Assembly (NCBI GenBank): GCA_016291595.1 | Contig: JAEEXN010000006.1 | Span: forward strand, 1-64,000 | DNA: 64,000 nucleotides | From: Prevotella sp. | GTDB lineage: Bacteria; Bacteroidota; Bacteroidia; Bacteroidales; Bacteroidaceae | Direction: 5' to 3' | Made by a program: the position numbers and the translations under genes | Shown: one piece after another, positions 18,458 to 27,972 of the stretch | Layout: each line of letters starts with the position of its first letter | Position numbering within the stretch: the stretch's first letter is position 1 | The notes under the pieces: model-generated | Told to the model about the DNA's origin: nothing | Seen by the model: the letters and a program-made list of their open reading frames with translations, nothing else | Database searches by the model: none

Positions 18458-20226
18458 TCCTTTGCCTTTCTGAACATGTGGGTAAAATGACTTGAATAGA
18501 GTTCGGAGAGTCCCTTGCGATTATCAATTGACTCGCCGACGACGAGCATTGTCGTGAGCGTCAGGTTGTTATCGTGAACTATCTTTGCCAAATCCCTCAA
18601 CTTTCCCCGGTAGATGCGCTGGTCGGGCCATGTGAGATGATAGCAGGCGGCAACTGGCGTATCCTCTGGGTATTCCATCAACAACTCGCTTTGCACATCA
18701 TCGACAATGGCAGCACTGAGGAAGATGCACATCGTACTCTGACTTCTGGCAAGCAGATGCAACTTCTCTTTCTCAGGCATGGGTGTGCGACCTTCGCCAC
18801 GGGTGAGGATAATCGTCTGTGTACGCTCGGGAATGGTAAACTGACTTCTGAGTTCGGCGGCGGCGGCAAGGAATGATGAGATGCCTGGCGTAATATGGTA
18901 ATCCATCTTGTGAGCATCGAAGAAAGCCATCTGCTCCTGAATGGCCCCGAAGATACATGGGTCGCCGGTATGCAAACGGACAATGTTCTTGCCTTTATCG
19001 TAGAACTCCTTCATCAGCTCGCATTGTTCTTCAAGGGCCATCGACGCCGACGAGCGCACCACAGCACCAGGCTTATGACACATTGTAAGCTCGCGAGGAA
19101 CCAGACTTCCGGCATAGAGAATCAAGTCGGCCTGCTCGAGCAATCTACGGCCACGCACGGAAACCAAATCAGGATCACCAGGGCCTGCCCCGACTATCTC
19201 GATGTGCCCTTTTCGCAAGCGCAAATACTTCTTGTCGATAGCCAAGGCTGCCGTATAATTGGCACCTTTCACTTTTTCGATAATCAACTCGCCATGATTG
19301 GAACCCAGGATTGCTGCCGCCTCGCATACGCTTGCCGTACCAACATGGTTTTTCACCACATCGCTTGGATTTGGCACTTTTACCGAGGCCAACTCCTCGG
19401 ATGTGAAAAACTGGACATTCTCGTCATTATCCCTCAGCACATCTATAAAGGGCTCATCGGCCTTCAAGTCAATAGTGCAATACTTGCTGGCACAAGGCAA
19501 GACTCCTCTTTTCGAGAAAGCCTCGTCGATAGCATCGTAGATTTCCTCTGCCGGCTCTGCCTGATGAGCTAATCCGAACCCAATCGTCCCCACCATAGGC
19601 ACGAAATGCAACACAAGCATTCCTTCAGGATAGTCGAGAATGTAGGGAGATACGGCTATGAGCAGCTCAAATCTGCCAGACGGTATCTCGCCAATATCAC
19701 TTATCAGGGAAACATGCTCCGGAAGAGTACGCTCCAAATAGTCGGTTCCCTCATCGCGGACATCGAGCAGAAGGGCCGTCGGACGTTTGTTGACAAAGGC
19801 AAAGATGCACTCGTTCATGTCGTCCTCGCTGGCTATCGGCCAATTAAAGCGCTCGCCAAGCGTGTCGAGCGCCCAAAGTCCGGCATTATCGCTTTGTGTG
19901 GTAATCACAGGCATTGCACCCAAAGCCGAGGCAACCTGATCCGTCAGTTCGTTAGCTCCCCCCACATGGCCAGAGAGCACAGAAATGGCGTTATGACCGA
20001 AAGAGTCGACGCAAATCACCGCGGGGTCCTCATGCTTGTCGTTGACCATCGGCGCGATCGTACGCACACAGATGCCCATTGCTCCGATGAACACAAACGC
20101 TTCGAAATTCTTCCATTCCTTCTGAACATCCTTCCTGTTGATGATGCGGGCATGGAACTCTTGTTGTAATGTCAGAGCCACCTGACGGCCTGCATCGCTC
20201 ACTTGTATGATTGCTATTTTCTGCAT
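18454..20226 (-). CDS. Fused CbiG - precorrin-4 C11-methyltransferase (CobM/CbiF)
   Basis: CbiG motifs (VLSGHVGGANELT, GFGLAHQAEPAEEI) followed by EIVGAGPGDPDLVSVRGRRLLEQADLILYAGSLVP. Confidence 0.92.
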   Translation of the reverse strand: MQKIAIIQVSDAGRQVALTLQQEFHARIINRKDVQKEWKNFEAFVFIGAMGICVRTIAPMVNDKHEDPAVICVDSFGHNAISVLSGHVGGANELTDQVASALGAMPVITTQSDNAGLWALDTLGERFNWPIASEDDMNECIFAFVNKRPTALLLDVRDEGTDYLERTLPEHVSLISDIGEIPSGRFELLIAVSPYILDYPEGMLVLHFVPMVGTIGFGLAHQAEPAEEIYDAIDEAFSKRGVLPCASKYCTIDLKADEPFIDVLRDNDENVQFFTSEELASVKVPNPSDVVKNHVGTASVCEAAAILGSNHGELIIEKVKGANYTAALAIDKKYLRLRKGHIEIVGAGPGDPDLVSVRGRRLLEQADLILYAGSLVPRELTMCHKPGAVVRSSASMALEEQCELMKEFYDKGKNIVRLHTGDPCIFGAIQEQMAFFDAHKMDYHITPGISSFLAAAAELRSQFTIPERTQTIILTRGEGRTPMPEKEKLHLLARSQSTMCIFLSAAIVDDVQSELLMEYPEDTPVAACYHLTWPDQRIYRGKLRDLAKIVHDNNLTLTTMLVVGESIDNRKGLSELYSSHFTHMFRKAKE

Positions 20227-21470
20227 TTTAATATCTCAATCGGATTAAATTCGTTTAATTTGATACGCGACGAAGGCTCTTGACGCAGGCCAAGCTCTGC
20301 ACATGCCTCCTTGAAAAGTAGTTTGCTATCAGGCCGGTCAGTAACTTTCCGCACACCGTCAGAAGTAACGCTGTTCATCACGATACAACCGCCATCGGCC
20401 AACACGGACCGAACTATTGTCATAATCTCTTTCAGGCAGCCGCCATGACCACCAATAAACACGGCATCGGGGCAAGGAATGGCCGACAAATCAGCTTCCA
20501 TGAAGTCGCCGATGTGCACTTGAATTCCAGGCGCTCCGAAACGATGGCTGTTCTGACACATCAAAGCCTCACATTCATTCCGAATCTCAAAGGCATGAAT
20601 AGTCAAATGAGGGAATTGCAGACGAGCCTCAATAGAGACACTTCCCGTGCAAAAACCAATATCCCAAAACACGCGCTTCGATTGAAGCTCTAGCGCCTGA
20701 AGGGTCAGTAGCCGAATCGGCATCTTCGTAATCATCTTCTCGCGGCCGTCAAGCAAAGCAAACTCATGGTCAGGTATTCCGAAGAGAGAAGGTCTGACAC
20801 CAGTCGAAAGCCGGGAGTTGTCGGCCTCAAGAATGATGCAATTGGGATAGTCGAAAGTAAGTTTCGCCGCTTCCTCTAACATCATCGATGAAACCTTCTC
20901 GAGCTCCGGGTTGCCCAAATGCTCACCCACATGAATCGTGTAGGAATTGTATCCATATTCCAACATTCTTGAGGAAATGGCCGCAGGAGTGTGCTCACGG
21001 TCGGTCAGCACGCCAATCATCTCCGCATGCTCAATCAACGCCTTGTCGAACTCCGGCCATGGCCTTCCTGTCAACGAGACGATTCGCATGTTATGGTAAG
21101 GCAACACAAGCCGGTGGGCCAGCATCTGCAACGAGTTGAATGACGGGTAGAGCACAATCTCGGCATCAGGCATCTTGCGCTTGATGGTGTTTGCGAAGCC
21201 AAAGAACAACGGGTCGCCCGAGGCAAAGACAATGACGGGCGACGAGCGATGGGCATCGTGTAATGAGAAATGCTCCTTATACCTCTCGAACACGGCATCT
21301 AACGGAACGGTAATGTCTATCCATTCGGCATCGTCCGGCAGAAATGGAGAAACTATCTCATGATGCCGTCTGCCTCCTGAGAAGACTTCACCGGAGCTGA
21401 TTGCCTCCATCACCTTTGGCGGGAAAAACGGTTTCGGATGGTCGGTGATTCCAATGACTATAAACTTCAT
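20214..21470 (-). CDS. Precorrin-6Y C5,15-methyltransferase (CbiE-CbiT/CobL)
   Basis: CbiE SAM-MT N-term plus CbiT region (VFWDIGFCTGSVSIEA, FIGGHGGCLKEIM). Confidence 0.9.
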   Translation of the reverse strand: MKFIVIGITDHPKPFFPPKVMEAISSGEVFSGGRRHHEIVSPFLPDDAEWIDITVPLDAVFERYKEHFSLHDAHRSSPVIVFASGDPLFFGFANTIKRKMPDAEIVLYPSFNSLQMLAHRLVLPYHNMRIVSLTGRPWPEFDKALIEHAEMIGVLTDREHTPAAISSRMLEYGYNSYTIHVGEHLGNPELEKVSSMMLEEAAKLTFDYPNCIILEADNSRLSTGVRPSLFGIPDHEFALLDGREKMITKMPIRLLTLQALELQSKRVFWDIGFCTGSVSIEARLQFPHLTIHAFEIRNECEALMCQNSHRFGAPGIQVHIGDFMEADLSAIPCPDAVFIGGHGGCLKEIMTIVRSVLADGGCIVMNSVTSDGVRKVTDRPDSKLLFKEACAELGLRQEPSSRIKLNEFNPIEILKCRK

Positions 21471-22888
21471 AAATCACGGCCAGGTTTTAGTTGTGCGGCA
21501 TCATCGAAACAAAGAATGGCATTACATAGCGTTGCCGCCAGATTGCTTCCGCCCTTGCGCCCTTCTACTATAATCTTCGGAATGTCAGCAAACGGCTTCA
21601 CCATGTGCTTCGACTCGCGTACATGCACGAATCCGACCGGGGCGGCAATAATGCCTGCCGGGCGGGCCTTGCCCTTCCGGATTAAATCGCAAAGCTCCAT
21701 CAGGGCCGTCGGTGCGTTTCCAAAAGCAAACAATGCGTCGGGATGCTCCTCAACAGCCAGGCGGATACCTGCTTGTGTTCGCGTAATATTCTTGTTTGCG
21801 GCCATCTCTGCCACACGCGCGTCGCCAAGATAGCATTTCGCCTCGATGCCGAGCCGGGCCAATGCTCCTTTCCGAATACCGCTTGTCACCATCGTCACAT
21901 CGCTGATGATTGTCTTCAGCTCACCATTTGCCACTTTCTCGTACAACCGCTCAACGGCGCCCTCATCCGTATAGAGAATATTCTCCATATCGAAGTCGGC
22001 CGTCGTGTGAATGGCATGAAGCAAAGCCCACTTGTGTCCGAGTGGCAGGTCTTTATTCCTCAGCTCGCCCTCAATGGTACGAAAACTCTCGATCATGATG
22101 TTCTGCCCGGGTTTTCTTCCTTCCTGGTCTGACAACCCCTCACGGTAATAGCCGCGTGGCGTAATCATCTTGTTGTTCCACGCATACGATTGGGAATTGC
22201 CGATGATGAGGACCGTGAACATATCGATATCCTCAGGATTCAACTCGGCCAGAGTGGTCAGGCTTACCTCCTGCTCTTCCCTGCCCGCCTGACGCACGTA
22301 GCCCACCGGGGTCTCAGGTGAGCGCCCCTCTTTCAGAAACAACTCTTTCAGACGGTACAGCTGCCAGTATCGCCCGACGCTCTTGGGATTGTATACGGCA
22401 GTAACGAAATCGGCCGTCGCCGCCGCCTTGATGCGGCGCTCAATCAAGTCCCACGGGGTCATCAGGTCGGAAAGCGAGATGACACAGAAGTCGTGCCCTA
22501 TGGGTGCGCCCAGCAACGAGGCTGCTTTCTGGAATGCCGATATTCCGGGGTAACTGACGACCTCGATGTCGGAGCCGCGCTCGCGACTCATCTCGTAGAT
22601 AAGCGGAGTCATTCCATAAATACCCGCATCGCCACTACTGATGACGGCCACCGTCTTTCCTTGCTCAGCCATCTCGAAAGCTTGAGCGGCACGATCGCGC
22701 TCACGTTTCATACCCGTATCGATACACTCCGCATCAGCACGAAGATATGGTTGCACGAACTGAAAATAGTATTTATATCCCACTACCACGTCGGCCTCCT
22801 TAACGGCCTTGATGACGGCAGGAGTAATATCCTCCCTGCTTCCAGGGCCAAGGCCAACGACATAGATTCTCGGTTTCTTCATGTTCAA
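21467..22888 (-). CDS. Fused precorrin-3B C17-methyltransferase (CbiH/CobJ) - precorrin-8X methylmutase (CbiC/CobH)
   Basis: IYVVGLGPGSREDITPAVIKA plus SSGDAGIYGM (CbiH); IISDVTMVTSGIRKG and AFGNAPTALMELCDLI...PVGFVHVRESK (CbiC). Confidence 0.92.
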   Translation of the reverse strand: MNMKKPRIYVVGLGPGSREDITPAVIKAVKEADVVVGYKYYFQFVQPYLRADAECIDTGMKRERDRAAQAFEMAEQGKTVAVISSGDAGIYGMTPLIYEMSRERGSDIEVVSYPGISAFQKAASLLGAPIGHDFCVISLSDLMTPWDLIERRIKAAATADFVTAVYNPKSVGRYWQLYRLKELFLKEGRSPETPVGYVRQAGREEQEVSLTTLAELNPEDIDMFTVLIIGNSQSYAWNNKMITPRGYYREGLSDQEGRKPGQNIMIESFRTIEGELRNKDLPLGHKWALLHAIHTTADFDMENILYTDEGAVERLYEKVANGELKTIISDVTMVTSGIRKGALARLGIEAKCYLGDARVAEMAANKNITRTQAGIRLAVEEHPDALFAFGNAPTALMELCDLIRKGKARPAGIIAAPVGFVHVRESKHMVKPFADIPKIIVEGRKGGSNLAATLCNAILCFDDAAQLKPGRDL

Positions 22889-22905
22889 TCAAATGTTTGT
22901 CGGCG

Positions 22906-22913
22906 CAAAGTTA
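22906..22913 (-). promoter_or_regulatory. -7 element TAACTTTG upstream of cbiHC
   Basis: TAnnTTTG match just upstream of the 22888 start. Confidence 0.45.
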
Positions 22914-23016
22914 ACAAATAAATTTGAATTATCTGTATGATAAAAAGAAATGTATGCCCCACCATTCCGGCAAAGACATACATTTCGAGAGAGAGAGAGT
23001 ATCTTTTTTCTCGTAG

Positions 23017-23079
23017 AGGGCTGCTCTACGATTTTTAATGAGCCCTCTGTGAAGCTAACTCATTACTCTGGGTTCTTTG
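23017..23079. repeat. 21-bp-period repeat, 3 units, containing the stop codon of the cbiK-like gene
   Basis: agggctgCTCTacgattttta / atgagccCTCTgtgaagctaa / ctcattaCTCTgggttctttg. Confidence 0.65.
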
Positions 23080-24154
23080 AGTGATAATAGTCAACCACCT
23101 CGGCCTGACGGGTGTGGTTCATCCATATCTGGCGGATGTTGTCGTACTCGAGCAAGCCTTTGGTCAGCATGGTGTTATCGTCGCAAGTGTAGCCGGCGCC
23201 AGCGATACCGAAATAGTTCTTCCAACTGGTGTCCTCTACCTCGCCTTCGCTATTCACCTCGAAGTCGGAGAACTTGGTTACGCCCTCTGCCAAATCGTCA
23301 CCGGCCATATCGTTATGAGCATGGTCACCAGCAATCGACATCAGCGGAGCGCAGAACACCTTACCACTCTTAATACCGGCTGCCTGCATGCGGCCACGTA
23401 CCTGCACCTTGAAGTTGTCGGCCATGTCAACTGTACCGACGAAGTAGTTCTTGTTAATCTTCTGGAGTGCCTCTTCCAACTGAGTGTAGCGGATGTTTGC
23501 CTTATAAGTGTCATACTCGTCAGGGTTACCGTGTCCCATGAATGCGACCACGCCCTGAGCGGCATTGCTCTTGAAGTTTGCGTCTAGCGCAAGAGCTACA
23601 TTGTTCACGTCTGTCTCGGCATCAGCGAGCAACGGAAGACCAATCTTCAAGGTCACCTTCGAGAGATACTCATCGTCAATGTCACCATTGGCATTGTTGG
23701 CAAAGTCCTTTACGGCATTCACTACACGTCCGTACTCCTCACCTGGGATTACCTGCAAGGACTGAACGATGATTTCCTGATACTTCACGCGGCCGAAAGC
23801 CTCCAGCCAATACTGGGGAGCATAGAAGTTGCGTGGGGCAACATTCTCACCGGCGGCGGCACGGTTGATACAAATGGCTGATGAGAACGAGAGGTAGACA
23901 TCATAGCCTGAGAACTGGCTCTCGTAAGCTCTCTTGGTAGCGTCGAAGGCATCGTAAGCCTGCTGCCATGTTGAGCCGAAAGCAACCAGCAGGATAACCT
24001 TGTTGTTCTTCTTGTTAGCCTTCACATTCTCGTCGACGGCACGCTGATAGCGCTCCGTGTTAGAAATGTCGTCGTCATCGTCGCTACAAGCAACGAAACC
24101 CACACTGGCAATAATTGCCATCATGGCAATCATCAGAAATTTAATCTTCTTCAT
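23063..24154 (-). CDS. CbiK-like sirohydrochlorin cobaltochelatase/haem-binding lipoprotein
   Basis: NKVILLVAFGSTWQQAYDAF, VQSLQVIPGEEY, FMGHGNPDEYD; signal peptide and lipobox GFVACSDDDDD. Confidence 0.88.
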   Translation of the reverse strand: MKKIKFLMIAMMAIIASVGFVACSDDDDDISNTERYQRAVDENVKANKKNNKVILLVAFGSTWQQAYDAFDATKRAYESQFSGYDVYLSFSSAICINRAAAGENVAPRNFYAPQYWLEAFGRVKYQEIIVQSLQVIPGEEYGRVVNAVKDFANNANGDIDDEYLSKVTLKIGLPLLADAETDVNNVALALDANFKSNAAQGVVAFMGHGNPDEYDTYKANIRYTQLEEALQKINKNYFVGTVDMADNFKVQVRGRMQAAGIKSGKVFCAPLMSIAGDHAHNDMAGDDLAEGVTKFSDFEVNSEGEVEDTSWKNYFGIAGAGYTCDDNTMLTKGLLEYDNIRQIWMNHTRQAEVVDYYHSKNPE

Positions 24155-26270
24155 TTTTGTAATTCTGGTTTACGTTAGACTTATAATTGTTCTTTAATTT
24201 CTTTCCTTGTGCGAAACTCACTGATACCGACACGTAAACGGTTCTTCCCGGGCTGGTCGTACCAAGATGGAGGCCGTGGGGAGTGCGGTCGCAATAGTTG
24301 AAGATGTTGTCCACGCCAGCCTCCAGGCGGTATGTGAAGTTCCGGTGTTGTCCGAGGTTGTGAGTCGTTGTGAGTCTCCACAACTGATATCCTTTTCCGT
24401 CGCCATTAATCTGATAGTAGCGCTTGCTCGAGAAGCGTCCGTAAAGGCCTACACCAAGCTTATACGAAGGCGAGAACACATGGTTCCAAGTGGCAAACAG
24501 ATTCCCCTTATGGTTAGCCGTTCCATCGATGACCACCTTCCTCATCTTGTCGTGCGTGGAGTCGTATTGGTTGGCATCAGTATCGAGATAACTATAACTC
24601 AATCCTGCCGAGATTTCCTTCCAAACATAGCGCAAAGAGACATCAACGCCCTTCGTACGAGCATCCTCAATATTCTGATACTCACGCACTTTGACCGGGT
24701 CGTACATCACAATCATATCAGCCGGAGCCTGCGTGCGGGGAATGGTAACAAGCGTTATCATGTCGCTTACCTTATTATAATAAGTCGTAGCCGTCAGAGT
24801 TAGTCCGCCAATCGTGTATTCTCCGTTCAGCGACCAATAGTCGGATGTTTGGGGTGTCAAATCGGTATTGCCCAGATAGAGATAAATGCCGTTCATGTCT
24901 CTTACATAGCGGTAATGCAGTTCCTTGGGCGTGGGCGCTTTGAATCCCTGGCTCCATGTGGCCCTGAGCCTGAAATCGCCGAGGCTAAGCATCGCCGAGA
25001 GCTTTGGCGTGAGTTTCCATCCGAACTGCTCATTCCGGTTCAGACGAAGGCCGGCCGTTATCTGCAAAGGATTGAGCAAGGCGAACTCATCTTGAACGTA
25101 GACGGCACCGGTGTTGTCTTTTGCCTTACCACCGTTCACTCTCATCGGAGCATGCAACCAGTCGTAGCGCCATTCAAGGCCAGTGCTCAGACGGTTCTCA
25201 TAAGGAAGCTGGAACACTCCTTTGAGATGAGCCATCGTGCGTTGCTGGTCGCTTTGCAAGTCCTGTTGGCCGGGGAAATAAGGATAATAAGGTGTGTATT
25301 TCCCGTCCACATAACCTTCAACAAGCGTGGTGTCGGTGAACGTATAGTAATAAGCGTGCTTGTTCCAGTCAACATCGAGCGTCAACAAGTCCGTCTTATT
25401 GAGTTTCCAGCTACCTCCGGCACTAAGCGAGGCATTATGGTACTCGAGGTCGTAGGTTTTCACGTCAACGCTAGAATATTTTCCGCATGGGCGGTAGATG
25501 CGTTTCCAATAGAGGCTTCCGCTGGCGTAGAGCTCCATACCTTTCATCGGCGTGTAGGAAATGCGCTCACTCACCTGCCAGTTAGTATGGCGGTTTACCG
25601 TTTTGTTGCGCGAGTCGTAGATGGGAAACTCCGTCTGCTTCGGGTCTTCAGTAGCCGTGTTCTGCCAGCCGTCGCTATGTTGCACTTGGAAATTAGTCCA
25701 GCTGCTCCACTTTCCCCAGTTCAAACCAATGCCGTTATGTTGGCGCACATCTCCATAACTGCCCACTCGCGTTGTGTTCTCGACCAGCAGGCCTTCCTCG
25801 ATATGCTTCTTGGTGATGATATTGACGACTCCCGCAATAGCGTCACTTCCATAGAGTGCGCTGGAGGCTCCTTTCACTATTTCGATGCGCTCAATGTTGT
25901 GCGGGTCGATTAGCCCGAGGTCGTTCTGGCCGCCCACATCGCCGTGAAGGCGCTTGCCGTCAATCATAATCAGGATGTAGCCATTGCCAAGACCATTCAG
26001 TTGCATCTGGGCGCCCATGTCGTCCTCGCTGAAGGCAAACGAGCTGCTCAGCATACCGAGTATTTCCTCGATACTCTTGCCAGCAAAATTACGGAGCATG
26101 CGTCCGCTGATCACCTCCGTCTGCACAGGGGCATCCTTGAGCAGATGCTGCGTACCCGTACCCGTCACCACCACTTCGGGCAGAGAGCCGGTCATTTCCT
26201 TTTTGTCTTGTGCAACGGCAGACACAACCATCATCATGGCTGTCAGCACCAATATAAATCTTTGCTTCAT
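24141..26270 (-). CDS. TonB-dependent outer membrane receptor (vitamin B12/haem-type)
   Basis: Plug motif (VVTGTGTQHLLKDAPVQTEVI...GYILIMIDGKRLHGDVGG...VKGASSALYGSDAIAGVVNIITK); start at the internal Met gives a signal peptide. Confidence 0.9.
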   Translation of the reverse strand: MKQRFILVLTAMMMVVSAVAQDKKEMTGSLPEVVVTGTGTQHLLKDAPVQTEVISGRMLRNFAGKSIEEILGMLSSSFAFSEDDMGAQMQLNGLGNGYILIMIDGKRLHGDVGGQNDLGLIDPHNIERIEIVKGASSALYGSDAIAGVVNIITKKHIEEGLLVENTTRVGSYGDVRQHNGIGLNWGKWSSWTNFQVQHSDGWQNTATEDPKQTEFPIYDSRNKTVNRHTNWQVSERISYTPMKGMELYASGSLYWKRIYRPCGKYSSVDVKTYDLEYHNASLSAGGSWKLNKTDLLTLDVDWNKHAYYYTFTDTTLVEGYVDGKYTPYYPYFPGQQDLQSDQQRTMAHLKGVFQLPYENRLSTGLEWRYDWLHAPMRVNGGKAKDNTGAVYVQDEFALLNPLQITAGLRLNRNEQFGWKLTPKLSAMLSLGDFRLRATWSQGFKAPTPKELHYRYVRDMNGIYLYLGNTDLTPQTSDYWSLNGEYTIGGLTLTATTYYNKVSDMITLVTIPRTQAPADMIVMYDPVKVREYQNIEDARTKGVDVSLRYVWKEISAGLSYSYLDTDANQYDSTHDKMRKVVIDGTANHKGNLFATWNHVFSPSYKLGVGLYGRFSSKRYYQINGDGKGYQLWRLTTTHNLGQHRNFTYRLEAGVDNIFNYCDRTPHGLHLGTTSPGRTVYVSVSVSFAQGKKLKNNYKSNVNQNYKNEED

Positions 26271-26309
26271 TTGTTCATATAGCCCCAAATCCTGGGGGCA
26301 AGATGCATT

Positions 26310-26500
26310 GTTGAATGCGAACGTGGCAGGTCTTCTGGCTCTCCCCTGTTCGTCGGCCTTCCCGCTTTAGAGCATTTCTGAAGCAGTGGCTTTACAGACG
26401 AACGTTTCGGCAAGGGGGATTACAGCTGCAGGAACAGCTCCGGATTCTCACTCGGATTCCCTTTCGTCGACAGGCATCTGCCTGCCGCATACCATATTCG
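26310..26500 (-). ncRNA. Cobalamin riboswitch
   Basis: On -: GGGAATCCGAGTGAGAATCCGGAGCTGTTCCTGCAGCTGTAATCCCCC, B12 box GCCACTG, GGGAAGGCCGACGAACAGGGGAGAGCCAGAAGACCTGCC. Confidence 0.92.
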
Positions 26501-26504
26501 CTTG

Positions 26505-26512
26505 CAAAAGTA
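26505..26512 (-). promoter_or_regulatory. -7 element TACTTTTG for the riboswitch/TonB receptor transcript
   Basis: TAnnTTTG match just upstream of the riboswitch 5' end. Confidence 0.5.
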
Positions 26513-26802
26513 ATAGAAAAAATCTGAACCGCAAAGTGTTTTGCATAAAAAAAAGAAAAATACACATTGCGCGTATCAACAAAAGGAGTTCGTCTTCACA
26601 GACAAACTCCTCAGGAAAATGATAAATATAGATTAAAATTACTAGTCTGCCATAATCGATTGATTATGACAATGCAAATATACGATTATTTTCTATGATA
26701 TGAATACAATTATACTATTTTAACTTGAAAAGCGCGAAGATGCTGATGCTCGTACTACTGAGAAAGCAATAAAACGCCTTATTACATGGAAATCGCAAAG
26801 GA

Positions 26803-27372
26803 TTAAAAACGCTGCATTTCGGCATAAATGCGCTGAACGGGCAACCCCATCACATTGAAATAGCTGCCCTCGAGCGAAGTGACGCCGATATAGCCAATCC
26901 ACTCCTGAATGCCGTAAGCACCTGCCTTGTCGAATGGCTGATACTTATCCACGTAGTATGAGATTTCCGCCTCTGTCAAGGCTTTGAATGTCACATTCGT
27001 AATCACTTCGAAACAATGTTGTTTCTTCAACGTTGTGAGGCAAACGCCCGTAATCACCTGGTGTTTCTTTCCGCTCAGCTTGCGAAGCATGGCAACAGCC
27101 TCGTCGCGATTAGCAGGTTTGCCCAGCACCTCATGGTCGAGCACAACCACCGTATCGGCCGTAATCACCAGCTCGTCGTCTGCAATGGCTTTGAGGTATG
27201 CCTCCGCTTTTTTGCGTGAGATGTATTGAGGAATCTCCTTCACGGGCAAATCATCAGGGTACGACTCGTCGATGTCAGGCATTACCCGCACGCTGAAATC
27301 AATATCCAGCCCCGCCAGAAGTTCTTTTCTACGAGGTGAGTTGCTGGAAAGAATCACTTTGTATTTCATCAT
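26803..27372 (-). CDS. maf: Maf family nucleotide pyrophosphatase
   Basis: ILSSNSPRRKELLAGL, ITADTVVVLDHEVLGKP. Confidence 0.94.
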   Translation of the reverse strand: MMKYKVILSSNSPRRKELLAGLDIDFSVRVMPDIDESYPDDLPVKEIPQYISRKKAEAYLKAIADDELVITADTVVVLDHEVLGKPANRDEAVAMLRKLSGKKHQVITGVCLTTLKKQHCFEVITNVTFKALTEAEISYYVDKYQPFDKAGAYGIQEWIGYIGVTSLEGSYFNVMGLPVQRIYAEMQRF

Positions 27373-27394
27373 AATAGAGGTTAATTAATTTGAT

Positions 27395-27447
27395 TCTAGA
27401 AATCTAGAATATCTCGAGGATCTAGAGTTTCTAGAACTTCTAAAAAA
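27395..27447. repeat. 9-bp-period TCTAGAnnn tandem repeat (second locus)
   Basis: tctagaaa/tctagaata/tctcgagga/tctagagtt/tctagaact/tctaaaaaa. Confidence 0.75.
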
Positions 27448-27453
27448 ATCTTT

Positions 27454-27972
27454 CTACCACCCAAAGGCTTTCTCGGAGCGCAGCCATTTGCCTTGAGCGC
27501 GCATCACCTGCTCGATGACATCCCTGGCGCATCCGTAGCCGCCTTTCTTATTGCTCACGTAGAGCGAGATTTCTTTTATATCAGGGCAGGCGTCGGCCGG
27601 ACAACAAGGGCAGCCACAGACGCTCATTATCTCGTAGTCGGGCACATCATCGCCCATATACATAATCTCATCGTCGGCAAAGCCGTATTTGCGCTTGAAC
27701 TCATCGTAGGTCTTGATTTTCACGGCACAACCCATGAAGATATCCTCCACACCCAGCCGCGAGTAACGCATGCGTATACTCTCGTTGGTTCCGCCGGTAA
27801 GGATGACGATGCGCAATCCCTCTTTCTGCGCCAGCTGAATGGCATAGCCGTCTTTGATGTTTACCGTACGCAAAGGCTCGCCGTCGGCATGCATCGAAAC
27901 AGTTTCCGCGCTCAACACGCCATCGATGTCGAAGATAATGGCGCGGATCTTGCTTAAATCATAGTTTATCAT
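27454..27972 (-). CDS. kdsC: KdsC-like HAD phosphatase (3-deoxy-D-manno-octulosonate 8-phosphate phosphatase)
   Basis: [37 protein letters not shown]. Confidence 0.88.
   Translation of the reverse strand: MINYDLSKIRAIIFDIDGVLSAETVSMHADGEPLRTVNIKDGYAIQLAQKEGLRIVILTGGTNESIRMRYSRLGVEDIFMGCAVKIKTYDEFKRKYGFADDEIMYMGDDVPDYEIMSVCGCPCCPADACPDIKEISLYVSNKKGGYGCARDVIEQVMRAQGKWLRSEKAFGW

Noticed and set aside
22985-22999. GA dinucleotide run as a phase-variation tract
   Set aside because: Short and outside any coding start or promoter that I can identify.
24849-25913. 354-aa + strand ORF antisense to the TonB receptor
   Set aside because: Fully opposite a clearly conserved receptor gene; no recognisable domain or signal; GC-rich antisense openness expected.
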